Source: Sphingomonas sp.
GTDB lineage: Bacteria > Pseudomonadota > Alphaproteobacteria > Sphingomonadales > Sphingomonadaceae
Assembly (NCBI GenBank): GCA_025935515.1
Contig: JAICVC010000037.1
Location: 1 to 15,219 of the forward strand
DNA length: 15,219 nt
Direction of reading: 5' to 3'
Below are positions 6,727-12,673 of this stretch, in pieces (positions within the stretch are counted from its first letter, which is position 1; every line of letters begins with the position of its first letter). The notes beneath the pieces were generated by a model. It saw nothing but the letters and a program-made list of their open reading frames with translations. It was not told the DNA's origin and did no database searches. The translations under genes and the position numbers were made by a program.

Positions 6727-6760
6727 GGCGGTCCGGCTCCCCTTCGCCGGGCCGCCTTTG
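6727..6760 (+). terminator. Intrinsic terminator of the psp operon
   Basis: An 11-bp GC stem, GGCGGTCCGGC (6727-6737) pairing with GCCGGGCCGCC (6746-6756) with one G-U wobble, has an 8-nt loop and is followed by TTTGCTTTG. Position and strength fit the end of the pspB transcript. Confidence 0.85.
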
Positions 6761-6847
6761 CTTTGCCCGCTCCGGTCAGGCTGTTTCATTTTGGCGGCGT
6801 CTTTCGATTTGAGAATTGCACCGATCCCTAACTTTCGATAGTAGATG

Positions 6848-6940
6848 AGGCGGGAGCTCTCGCCGACCCCTATGCGTCGCAGGCGAGAGTTCCACACATG
6901 CGGCGGCCCGGCAGACGTGCTCTTCTGCCGGGCCGTTTTT
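6848..6940 (+). ncRNA. Candidate small RNA between psp operon and TonB receptor gene
   Basis: About 90 nt with two hairpins. The 5' one is AGCTCTCGCC (6855-6864) with GGCGAGAGTT (6882-6891), 17-nt loop. The 3' one is a perfect 12-bp stem (6904-6915 with 6924-6935, 8-nt loop) followed by TTTTT, that is, a plus-strand intrinsic terminator. The psp transcript already ends at about 6760, and no plus-strand gene follows, so this second terminator implies a separate transcript. A GATAGT at 6837-6842 could be a -10 element; no good -35 is visible. No known RNA family was recognised. Confidence 0.42.
6904..6940 (+). terminator. Strong intrinsic terminator of the candidate small RNA
   Basis: A perfect stem CGGCCCGGCAGA / TCTGCCGGGCCG with the 8-nt loop CGTGCTCT, then five T on the plus strand. 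Read from the minus strand there is no T tract, so it does not efficiently end the TonB receptor transcript. It could still protect the receptor gene against read-through from the left. Confidence 0.8.
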
Positions 6941-6948
6941 GTCTGGTG

Positions 6949-9117
6949 CTAGAAACTCAGGCGAGCGCTGAGGCGGACGTCGCGGCCGGCGAGCGGCGCA
7001 TAATCCTTGAGGATGCTGGTACTGCGGCGCGCATCGACATCGAAAATGTTGTTGGCCTGCAGCGACAGCGTCAGCGCCGGATTGGCCGCGAACGGGTGAT
7101 AGTCGAGGGAGGCGTTGACCAGGGTGAAAGCCGGCGTGTCGCTCTCGACCGGCGCGGTCCGCCGGTGCGCGAAATCGCGCTCGACCTCGATCCGGCCGTC
7201 GAACTGGCCGCGCGAGCCGGTCAGCGCGCCAATCACCCGCAGCGGCGGGATCAACGGCGCAGGCCCGAAGCCCTTGACGGTCGCGCGCACTGCGTCGGTG
7301 ACCAGCTCGCCGCCCCAGTTGATGCCGAGCGCCTTGCCGAAGCGCGCGTCGCTCTGCAGCTCGAACCCGTAATAGTCCGCCTTGCCCTCCCGGTAGGAGA
7401 AGACGGGCAGCCCGTCGCGCACCTCGCCGGTCGGCGCCTGGTAGATGAAGTTGGAAAAGCGGCTGTAATAAAGGCTGCCCTGGACGTGCAGCGGCCCGAC
7501 CGTCTTGTGGACGCTGAGCTCGACCGAGTTGCCCGCCTCCTTCCTGAGGCCTGGATTTCCGACTTCGAAAGTCTCGCTGCCGCCATGCGGCCCGTTGGCG
7601 AACAGCTCGTCGATCGCCGGCGCACGCTCGCTGTGCGAAATCGACAGCCCTGCGCGCCAGTCAGTGGCGAACTCGTAATTGGCGCCCAGCGATGCCGAGA
7701 TTGCGGTGTAGCTGCTGGAGATCGGCACGGTTCCGATGAAACCGCCGTTGGCCGCGATCTGCGGATCGGCGTCGGCGTCGAGATGAGCAGATTCGATCCG
7801 AAGACCGCCCTCGAAGCGGACGGGGCCCTTGACCAGCGACTGAAGGGTGAAGATGCCGAGCTGCCGGTTTTCGCTGTCGGGCAGATATTTTTCCTCGCCG
7901 CTGAGGCGCACCTTGACGTTGAGGAACTGCACGCCGGTCGTCCCGCCCCAGCCGCCCCGCTCGTTCTGGACGACGTCGGCGCGCAGCTCGCCGCCGGTGG
8001 TGCGGAAGCTCGAGTCCACCTCGCCCTCCGGCGTAAGCTCGTCGTGGTGGTATTTCGAAATGCCGCCGCGAAACTCGAAGATCTTGAAGAAGCCGCCGAC
8101 GGGGATGTTGGCGCGGACGTCGCCGCGGGTCTGGCGCCCATCGAGGACCGGCCGCTCGGCTTCCTCTTCCGGGTCCAGCGAGAAGCGGATCGGGACTCCG
8201 TACTTGAAGGCGTGATGGCTGACCGAGAAACCGATGTTGGTGTCGCCGTCGACATAAGCGAGGCCGCCGGCGATGTCGGCGATGCGCCCTTGCGTGTTCG
8301 GAAGCTCGCCCTTGAGAGCGGCCAGCGCCCGGATGTCCGGGTCGGGGCTGGCGAGCGCCTGCTCGCGAAGCGGTTTCGACAGCACGAAGCCGCCGATGCG
8401 CAGATCGTCATACTTCGAATAAGCGCCGTCGGCGTGGGCGACGAAATGGGCGCCGAGCGGGACGTCGACCGACAGGTTGCCCGAGCGTTCGGTGGCGGCC
8501 GAACCGAATTCGGCGAGCCCGTCGACCCGGACCGAATTGTCGGGGACGCTGCGCGGAATCCGGGTGTCGATTACATTGACCACGCCGCCGATCGCCGACG
8601 AGCCGAACAGCAGTGCGGAGGGGCCACGCAGCACCTCGATCCGCTCCGCGGTGAGCGGGTTGATGGTCACCTGGTGGTCCGGATCGGAGGCCGATAGGTC
8701 GAGCGTGCCGATGCCGTCGGTCAGGATCCGCACGCGTTCGCCCTGGAGCCCGCGGAGGATCGGCCGCGAGGCGGTGGGTCCGAAGCTTGAGGCGGTGACT
8801 CCAGGCTGGCTGGCGAGCGTCTCGCCGATGCTTGGCCGCGCCTCGTGCTGGAGCAGTTCCTTGTCCATGACGGAGATGCCGCCGAGGATGTCGCCGGCGG
8901 ATCGCTTGACGCCGGTGACGACGATCGCCTGGTCATTGTCGGGATGGGCCTTCGCGGCGTCACCGGGCGTCGGCGGGGCCGCCGCGTCATCGGCACCGGC
9001 AGTGGCGCTCGGATCGACCAGCGTAGGCTGATCGGCGACCGGCGCCGGCTGCGCGGCGAGCGGGGAAATGGGCACTGCTGCAGCAAGTGCCGCGCGACAA
9101 GCAATCGGGAATTTCAC
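6949..9117 (-). CDS. TonB-dependent receptor, ZnuD-like
   Basis: 722 aa. An outer-membrane beta-barrel transporter energised by TonB. Chosen start is GTG at 9117: it gives the signal peptide MKFPIACRAALAAAVPISPLAA and has GAGG 10 nt upstream; the frame is open to 9189 but those codons do not look like an export signal. Then an Ala/Pro/Asp-rich linker (22-60), TonB box QAIVVTGV (63-70), the plug domain (about 75-185, with SIGETLASQPGV, ILRGLQGERVRIL and RIEVLRGPSALLFGSSAIGGVVNV), and the barrel ending in the typical Phe (VRLSARLSF). The plug motif SDPDHQVTINPL recalls the ZnuD zinc-receptor group. The His-rich loops of ZnuD are sparse here (SHHAFKYG, KYHHDEL), so the substrate is uncertain. 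The divergent neighbour is a metal exporter, which supports a metal link. Confidence 0.9.
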   Translation of the reverse strand: MKFPIACRAALAAAVPISPLAAQPAPVADQPTLVDPSATAGADDAAAPPTPGDAAKAHPDNDQAIVVTGVKRSAGDILGGISVMDKELLQHEARPSIGETLASQPGVTASSFGPTASRPILRGLQGERVRILTDGIGTLDLSASDPDHQVTINPLTAERIEVLRGPSALLFGSSAIGGVVNVIDTRIPRSVPDNSVRVDGLAEFGSAATERSGNLSVDVPLGAHFVAHADGAYSKYDDLRIGGFVLSKPLREQALASPDPDIRALAALKGELPNTQGRIADIAGGLAYVDGDTNIGFSVSHHAFKYGVPIRFSLDPEEEAERPVLDGRQTRGDVRANIPVGGFFKIFEFRGGISKYHHDELTPEGEVDSSFRTTGGELRADVVQNERGGWGGTTGVQFLNVKVRLSGEEKYLPDSENRQLGIFTLQSLVKGPVRFEGGLRIESAHLDADADPQIAANGGFIGTVPISSSYTAISASLGANYEFATDWRAGLSISHSERAPAIDELFANGPHGGSETFEVGNPGLRKEAGNSVELSVHKTVGPLHVQGSLYYSRFSNFIYQAPTGEVRDGLPVFSYREGKADYYGFELQSDARFGKALGINWGGELVTDAVRATVKGFGPAPLIPPLRVIGALTGSRGQFDGRIEVERDFAHRRTAPVESDTPAFTLVNASLDYHPFAANPALTLSLQANNIFDVDARRSTSILKDYAPLAGRDVRLSARLSF

Positions 9118-9256
9118 GGAACAGGAACCTCGGGGAAGCGCGTCGGGCTCTAGAGCGCATGATATATTGTCGCAAGATGAACCGCGCACGAACTATCGTT
9201 CATTTTCGACGGGCGGAGGTTTGCCGGGGGACGATGCGCTACGCTAGGCGGCGTAA
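9118..9256. promoter_or_regulatory. Divergent promoter region between TonB receptor and metal exporter
   Basis: 139 bp serving two divergent genes. It holds an AT-rich core ATGATATATTGTC (9159-9171), rare in this GC-rich DNA, and an inverted repeat ATGAAC (9178-9183) / GTTCAT (9198-9203) with a further GAAC-tatc-GTTC (9190-9201) inside. Either could be a metal-regulator (Zur/Fur-type) or promoter element. Neither matches a consensus I can state with confidence. Confidence 0.3.
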
Positions 9257-10165
9257 ATGTCCGCCGGCCACTCGCACAGCCACGACCATCGCCCCGCCCG
9301 TGGGCGGACCGATTACGGCCGGGCGTTTGCGATCGGGATCGGGCTGAACCTCGGCTTCGTCATCGTCGAGACAATCTTCGGCTTTCTCGCCAACTCGATG
9401 TCGCTGCTCGCCGATGCTGGCCATAATTTGTCGGACGTCCTCGGCCTGGTGGTTGCGTGGGCCGGCGCGGTCATGGCCCGCAAAGCCGCATCGCCGCGCT
9501 TTACCTACGGTTTCAAGAAAGCGCCGATACTCGCCGCACTCGCCAATTCGTTGTTCCTGCTGGTCGCGGTCGGCGCAATCGGCGCCGAAGCGGTCCGCCG
9601 GCTGTTCCATCCGTCCCTTACCGAAGGGAGCCTGGTGATGATCGTCGCCGGGGCCGGCATCCTGGTCAACGGCGCCACCGCATTGCTGTTCGCGCGCGGG
9701 CGCGAGCGCGACATCAACATCCGCGGCGCTTACCTTCACATGACCGCCGACGCCGCGGTTTCGGCCGCGGTGCTGTTCGCCGGGCTGATGATCGTGTTGA
9801 CCGGGCAGCGCTGGGTCGATCCGGTGATGAGCCTGGCGGTCGCGGTGGTGATCTTGTGGGGCAGCGTGGGACTCCTGAAGGAGTCGGTATGGATGTCGCT
9901 CGCGGGGGTTCCGTCGGGCATCGATGTCGACCTGGTCGAAGGCGCGCTGGCTCAACTCGAGGGAGTGGAGACGGTTCACGACCTCCACGTCTGGCCGCTC
10001 AGCACCACCGAAACCGCGCTGACCGCGCACCTCGTTGCTCCCGATGCAGCTTCGACCGATCAACTGTTGCAGGCGGCGCGGACGATGCTCCACGACCGCT
10101 TCGGCATCGAGCACTGCACGCTCCAGATCGAGCGAACCCATCTGGAAGACACCCACTGCTCATGA
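9257..10165 (+). CDS. Cation diffusion facilitator metal/proton antiporter (CzcD/ZitB-type)
   Basis: 302 aa inner-membrane exporter, most likely for Zn and possibly Co or Cd. The N-terminus is His-rich (HSHSHDH, 5-11), a metal-binding tail. Six membrane helices follow. The metal site uses H56 and D60 of LADAGHNLSD in helix 2 and H161 and D165 of HMTAD in helix 5, the His/Asp pattern of zinc-type CDFs. The C-terminal cytoplasmic ferredoxin-like domain starts near 220 and has VETVHDLHVWPLS (237-249). Length is typical. Weak ribosome site AGGCGG before the ATG. It overlaps the following gene by ATGA, forming a two-gene operon. An N-terminal His-rich form of DmeF is another possible name. Confidence 0.92.
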   Translation: MSAGHSHSHDHRPARGRTDYGRAFAIGIGLNLGFVIVETIFGFLANSMSLLADAGHNLSDVLGLVVAWAGAVMARKAASPRFTYGFKKAPILAALANSLFLLVAVGAIGAEAVRRLFHPSLTEGSLVMIVAGAGILVNGATALLFARGRERDINIRGAYLHMTADAAVSAAVLFAGLMIVLTGQRWVDPVMSLAVAVVILWGSVGLLKESVWMSLAGVPSGIDVDLVEGALAQLEGVETVHDLHVWPLSTTETALTAHLVAPDAASTDQLLQAARTMLHDRFGIEHCTLQIERTHLEDTHCS

Positions 10166-11361
10166 GCCTTGTTACCCATCTCGAATGTTCGTTGACCGGC
10201 CAGCGCTACGAAGCAGGCCAAATCCACAATTTGTCGGCGGCCGGGAAGCCCTTGCTCGTCCGCTATGACCTCGACGCAGCGAAGCGGACGCTGACGCGCG
10301 ACAGTCTCGCCGTCCGCGAGCCCGGCATGTGGAAATGGCGCGAGCTGTTGCCCCATGATGGCGAGCCGGTCACTCTCGGCGAACCCGAGACGCCGATCGT
10401 GGCGCTGCCGGCGATCGCTGCGCGCGAGTGCGCGTCGAGCCTGCTGGTGAAGGACGAAGGGCGGCTGCCGACCGGGTCGTTCAAGGCCCGCGGGCTGGCG
10501 ATGGCGGTGACCATGGCCAGGCAGTTTGGGATCGAGCGGATCGCAATGCCGACCAACGGCAATGCCGGCGCGGCGCTCGCGGCCTATGGCGCGCGGGCTG
10601 CGATCCAGACGGTGGTGATCTGCCCGGCCGAAACGCCGCAGATCAACGTCACCGAGACCGCCGCCTATGGCGCACGGGTCTATGTCGCGGATGGGCAGAT
10701 CGACGAGTGCGGCGCGCTGGTCGGGAAGGGCGCTGCGCAAGACCTGTGGTTCGACTGCTCGACGCTCAAGGAACCGTACCGCCTCGAGGGCAAGAAGGTC
10801 ATGGGGTTCGAGCTCGTCGAGCAGCTTGGCTGGGAGCTGCCCGACGCGATCTTCTATCCGACCGGCGGCGGTACCGGGCTGATCGGCATGTGGAAGGCGT
10901 TCGACGAGCTGGAAGCGGTCGGGCTGATCGGGTCGAATCGGCCGCGAATGTATGCGGTGCAGGCCGAGGGCTGCGCGCCGATGGTGCGTGCGTTCGAGAA
11001 GGGCGAGGAGTTCGCCGAGCGCTGGGAGAATCCGGCGACGGTCGCGAGCGGCATCCGCGTGCCCAAGGCGGTCGGCGACTTCCTGATCCTGCGCGCGGTG
11101 CGTGACAGCGGCGGGGCTGCGATTGCAGTATCCGAAGATGCCATCCTGCAGGCCGTCGAGGACGCCGGGCGCGAGGACGGTTTCCTGTTCTGCCCCGAAG
11201 GCGGTGCGGTATTGGCCGCGTGGCGGCAGGCCCTCGAACGCGATCTCGTCGGGAAGGACGAACGCGTGCTGTTGTTCAATTGCGCGAATGGCAACAAATA
11301 TCCGCTGCCCGACCGGTCGAAGAGGCTGGTCTTGAAAGAGGCGCGGCCGGAAGCGCTCTAG
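10162..11361 (+). CDS. Threonine synthase-like PLP-dependent enzyme
   Basis: 399 aa, fold type II PLP enzyme. Threonine synthase converts O-phosphohomoserine to threonine in the cytosol. Seen: the PLP lysine K108 in LPTGSFKARG, the PLP-contacting TNGNAG (131-136), and the phosphate-binding glycine loop PTGGGTGLIG (233-242). The N-terminus HLECSLTGQRY...LSAAGKPLLVRYDL aligns with the zinc-ribbon start of the ~400-aa threonine synthases (CxxCGxxY...LCxCGxPL), but only C9 remains; the other three Cys are T, S and A. The ATG at 10162 overlaps the exporter's stop (ATGA); codons further upstream are out of frame with the exporter and are not part of this gene. Paralogous functions (for example cysteate synthase or a threonine/serine deaminase-like activity) cannot be excluded. 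Confidence 0.82.
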   Translation: MSLVTHLECSLTGQRYEAGQIHNLSAAGKPLLVRYDLDAAKRTLTRDSLAVREPGMWKWRELLPHDGEPVTLGEPETPIVALPAIAARECASSLLVKDEGRLPTGSFKARGLAMAVTMARQFGIERIAMPTNGNAGAALAAYGARAAIQTVVICPAETPQINVTETAAYGARVYVADGQIDECGALVGKGAAQDLWFDCSTLKEPYRLEGKKVMGFELVEQLGWELPDAIFYPTGGGTGLIGMWKAFDELEAVGLIGSNRPRMYAVQAEGCAPMVRAFEKGEEFAERWENPATVASGIRVPKAVGDFLILRAVRDSGGAAIAVSEDAILQAVEDAGREDGFLFCPEGGAVLAAWRQALERDLVGKDERVLLFNCANGNKYPLPDRSKRLVLKEARPEAL

Positions 11362-11362
11362 T

Positions 11363-11473
11363 TCCTCCCCGGAACGGGGAGGGGAACCACCCGCCGAAGA
11401 GCGGGTGGTGGAGGGGTCGACCCCACCGTCAGTCCCGCTGCGCGGGCCTTCCACCTCCCCGTTCCGGGGAGGA
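11363..11473. repeat. GC-rich cloverleaf-like palindromic repeat (sphingomonad intergenic type)
   Basis: A perfect 20-bp outer inverted repeat (11363-11382 with 11454-11473, TCCTCCCCGGAACGGGGAGG and its complement) encloses three smaller palindromes: CCACCCGC/GCGGGTGG (11387-11408), GGGGTCGACCCC (11413-11424) and CCCGC/GCGGG (11434-11446). It starts one base after the stop of the threonine synthase-like gene. I know closely similar elements scattered between genes in many sphingomonad genomes. Reading rightward it ends GGGGAGGATTTTT, so it probably also terminates the upstream operon. Confidence 0.8.
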
Positions 11474-11478
11474 TTTTT
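11474..11478 (+). terminator. T tract after the repeat, probable end of the CDF/threonine synthase-like operon
   Basis: Five T directly follow the right arm of the GC-rich outer stem (11454-11473). The combination of a very stable stem and a T run can act as a plus-strand intrinsic terminator for the two-gene operon ending at 11361, although the stem encloses a long loop. Confidence 0.4.
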
Positions 11479-11486
11479 GAGCCCAT

Positions 11487-11523
11487 AAACGAGTAAACCC
11501 CGGCAACCGAAGTTGCCGGGGTT
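11487..11523 (-). terminator. UUCG-tetraloop terminator of candidate small RNA 2
   Basis: Perfect 12-bp stem AACCCCGGCAAC / GTTGCCGGGGTT. On the minus strand the loop is TTCG, and the tail is TTTACTCGTTT, an imperfect T tract. On the plus strand the loop is CGAA and no T tract follows. Confidence 0.6.
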
Positions 11524-11557
11524 CCATGCTTCGTTCCTCTTTCGAGGTCTGAAGCAC
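11487..11557 (-). ncRNA. Candidate small RNA 2 (two hairpins, UUCG-capped terminator)
   Basis: About 71 nt. A promoter-like TGGAAC (11591-11586), 16-nt spacer and TATTGT (11569-11564) predicts a start at about 11557. The RNA then opens with GUGCUUC (11557-11551) pairing with GAAGCAU (11532-11526), with CCUC-GAAA-GAGG stacked inside, a GNRA-capped hairpin. A 12-bp stem (11523-11512 with 11507-11496) follows, capped by UUCG, then UUUACUCGUUU. A GAGG and an AUG that could start a 32-aa frame lie within the first hairpin, so a leader peptide is possible. The UUCG loop and T tract exist only on the minus strand. No family recognised. Confidence 0.5.
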
Positions 11558-11632
11558 GAGGTAACAATACACGAGACCGGCGGTTGTTCCAGCCCTGAAT
11601 CGGGGTCCGCGATAGAAAATTGTGCGCGAATC

Positions 11633-11653
11633 GGTGGATAAGTTTGTGGACGA
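11633..11653 (+). other. Pair of DnaA-box-like sequences
   Basis: GGTGGATAA (11633-11641, 8 of 9 to TGTGGATAA) and TGTGGACGA (11645-11653, 7 of 9) lie in direct orientation 12 bp apart. There is no AT-rich unwinding element nearby, so a replication origin is unlikely. Chance or transcriptional control by DnaA are the alternatives. Confidence 0.2.
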
Positions 11654-11678
11654 CGGCGGCGCCTCGCCGCGACTCGCG

Positions 11679-11717
11679 AAAAAGGAGCCTCGGCAGGCAT
11701 GCACCCACCGAGGCTCC
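11679..11717 (-). terminator. Intrinsic terminator of candidate small RNA 1
   Basis: Perfect 10-bp stem GGAGCCTCGG (11717-11708 read on the minus strand) with CCGAGGCTCC (11693-11684), a 14-nt loop, directly followed by TTTTT (11683-11679) on the minus strand. No protein-coding minus-strand gene lies upstream within reach. Confidence 0.8.
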
Positions 11718-11820
11718 CGATGCTTCGGACTCAATGATTCGCGTCGCTCGACAGGGCAGACGCAGGGACTGATGCCCGCGTCCGCTCCGGAGACGCCAAA
11801 ATCATTGGGTCCGAAGCAAC
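11679..11820 (-). ncRNA. Candidate small RNA 1, rod-like, EcfG-type promoter
   Basis: About 142 nt. A GGAAC-N16-GGTT promoter (11853-11829) predicts a start at about 11820. There the RNA begins a long stem: 11818-11800 pairs with 11739-11721 over 19 bp with one mismatch. The stem is continued after a small bulge by GCGTC/GACGC. Inside are an open bubble and an apical hairpin (GACGCGGG, 7-nt loop, CCCTGCGTC). A separate terminator hairpin (11717-11684) with five T closes the transcript. No protein frame of note. Not recognised as a known family; the closing stem, bubble and apical stem layout is superficially like 6S RNA, but it is shorter and not in the usual location. Confidence 0.55.
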
Positions 11821-11828
11821 GGCGCGAG

Positions 11829-11853
11829 AACCCATTCGCCTTGCATTTGTTCC
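11829..11853 (-). promoter_or_regulatory. Possible EcfG (general stress sigma factor) promoter of small RNA 1
   Basis: GGAAC (11853-11849), 16-nt spacer, GGTT (11832-11829). The alphaproteobacterial EcfG consensus is GGAAC-N16/17-CGTT, so there is one mismatch. It lies just upstream of, and divergent from, the exonuclease III start. Confidence 0.4.
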
Positions 11854-11862
11854 TGTAACTTG

Positions 11863-12660
11863 ATGGCCAGGAAAAAGCGGCTCCGGATCGCGAGCTACAA
11901 CATCAACGGGATCAACTCGCGGCTACCAGTGCTGACGCGCTGGCTCGAGGAGTTCCAGCCCGACATAGTCGGCCTCCAGGAATTGAAATGCACCGACGAG
12001 GCCTTCCCGCAGGCGGCGATCGAGGCGCTCGGCTATGCCGCGATCTGGCACGGCCAGCCGCCGCGCAGCTGGAACGGAGTCGCGCTGCTGTCGAAAGTCG
12101 GCGAGCCGGTCGAGACACGGCGCGCGCTGCCCGGCGATCCGAACATCGAGCAGAGCCGCTACATCGAAGCGGCGATCTGCGGCATCCTCATCGGCAACAT
12201 GTATGCGCCCAACGGCAATCCGTGGCCGGGGCCGAAGTTCGATTACAAGCTCGCCTGGCTCGACGCGCTGAGTGAGCATGCGCAGTCGCTGATTGACGGC
12301 AAAGTGCCGGCGATCCTCATCGGCGATTACAACGTCATCCCGACCGATATCGATGTCTACAAGCCCGAGCGCTGGGCCAAGGACGCCTTGTTCACACCGG
12401 CGGCGAAGGAGAAGTATCGCGCGCTGGTTGCGCAGGGCTGGACCGACGCGCTTCGCCATCTCCACCCCCAGGAGCGGATCTACACCTTCTGGCATTACTG
12501 GCGGCACTCGTTCGAGCGCGATGCCGGCATTCGGATCGATCACGCGCTGCTGAGCCCGACGCTCGCGAACTCGCTCAAGGCCGCGGGCGTCGACCGCAGC
12601 CCGCGCGGCTGGGACAAGACCAGCGACCATGCGCCAGTGTGGGTCGAAGTCGAGGTGTAG
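11863..12660 (+). CDS. xth: Exodeoxyribonuclease III
   Basis: 265 aa, about the E. coli length (268). An apurinic/apyrimidinic endonuclease and 3'-5' exonuclease of the endonuclease/exonuclease/phosphatase fold, acting in base excision repair. Catalytic and metal residues are visible: N13 in SYNINGI, E40 in LQELK, Y114 in GNMYAPNG, D155 and N157 in GDYNV, and D255-H256 in TSDHAPVW. W at 253 region and the rest follow the family. Start: ATG at 11863 (MARKKRLRIASYN); a TTG one codon earlier is less likely. No Shine-Dalgarno sequence precedes it, so the message may be leaderless or weakly translated. The gene is divergent from candidate small RNA 1 and convergent with the DUF885-like gene, 13 bp apart. 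Confidence 0.93.
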   Translation: MARKKRLRIASYNINGINSRLPVLTRWLEEFQPDIVGLQELKCTDEAFPQAAIEALGYAAIWHGQPPRSWNGVALLSKVGEPVETRRALPGDPNIEQSRYIEAAICGILIGNMYAPNGNPWPGPKFDYKLAWLDALSEHAQSLIDGKVPAILIGDYNVIPTDIDVYKPERWAKDALFTPAAKEKYRALVAQGWTDALRHLHPQERIYTFWHYWRHSFERDAGIRIDHALLSPTLANSLKAAGVDRSPRGWDKTSDHAPVWVEVEV

Positions 12661-12673
12661 AAGCCGCTTTGGT

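Noticed and set aside
6685..6897. 70-aa minus-strand frame downstream of the TonB receptor gene
   Set aside because: It runs through both plus-strand hairpins and shows no conserved pattern or export signal; the structure is better explained as RNA.
6898..8697. 599-codon plus-strand frame opposite the TonB receptor gene
   Set aside because: Antisense shadow. It begins in the small-RNA terminator region, has no ribosome site, and its composition is typical of reversed GC-rich codons.
9457..10161. In-frame upstream part of the threonine synthase-like frame
   Set aside because: It overlaps the whole CDF exporter in another frame and is Arg-rich nonsense; family similarity starts only at the ATG at 10162.
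11429..11527. 32-aa minus-strand peptide MEPRQLRLPGF...
   Set aside because: Although GAGG is well placed, the frame crosses a terminator hairpin and ends inside the dispersed repeat; kept only as an alternative in the small RNA 2 finding.
11721..11818. Inverted repeat read as a miniature transposon (MITE)
   Set aside because: No target-site duplication is visible outside the arms, and promoter and terminator placement fits an RNA gene better.
11622..11858. 78-aa plus-strand frame before xth
   Set aside because: It spans the terminator and the 19-bp inverted repeat, has no ribosome site, and has no recognisable protein features.
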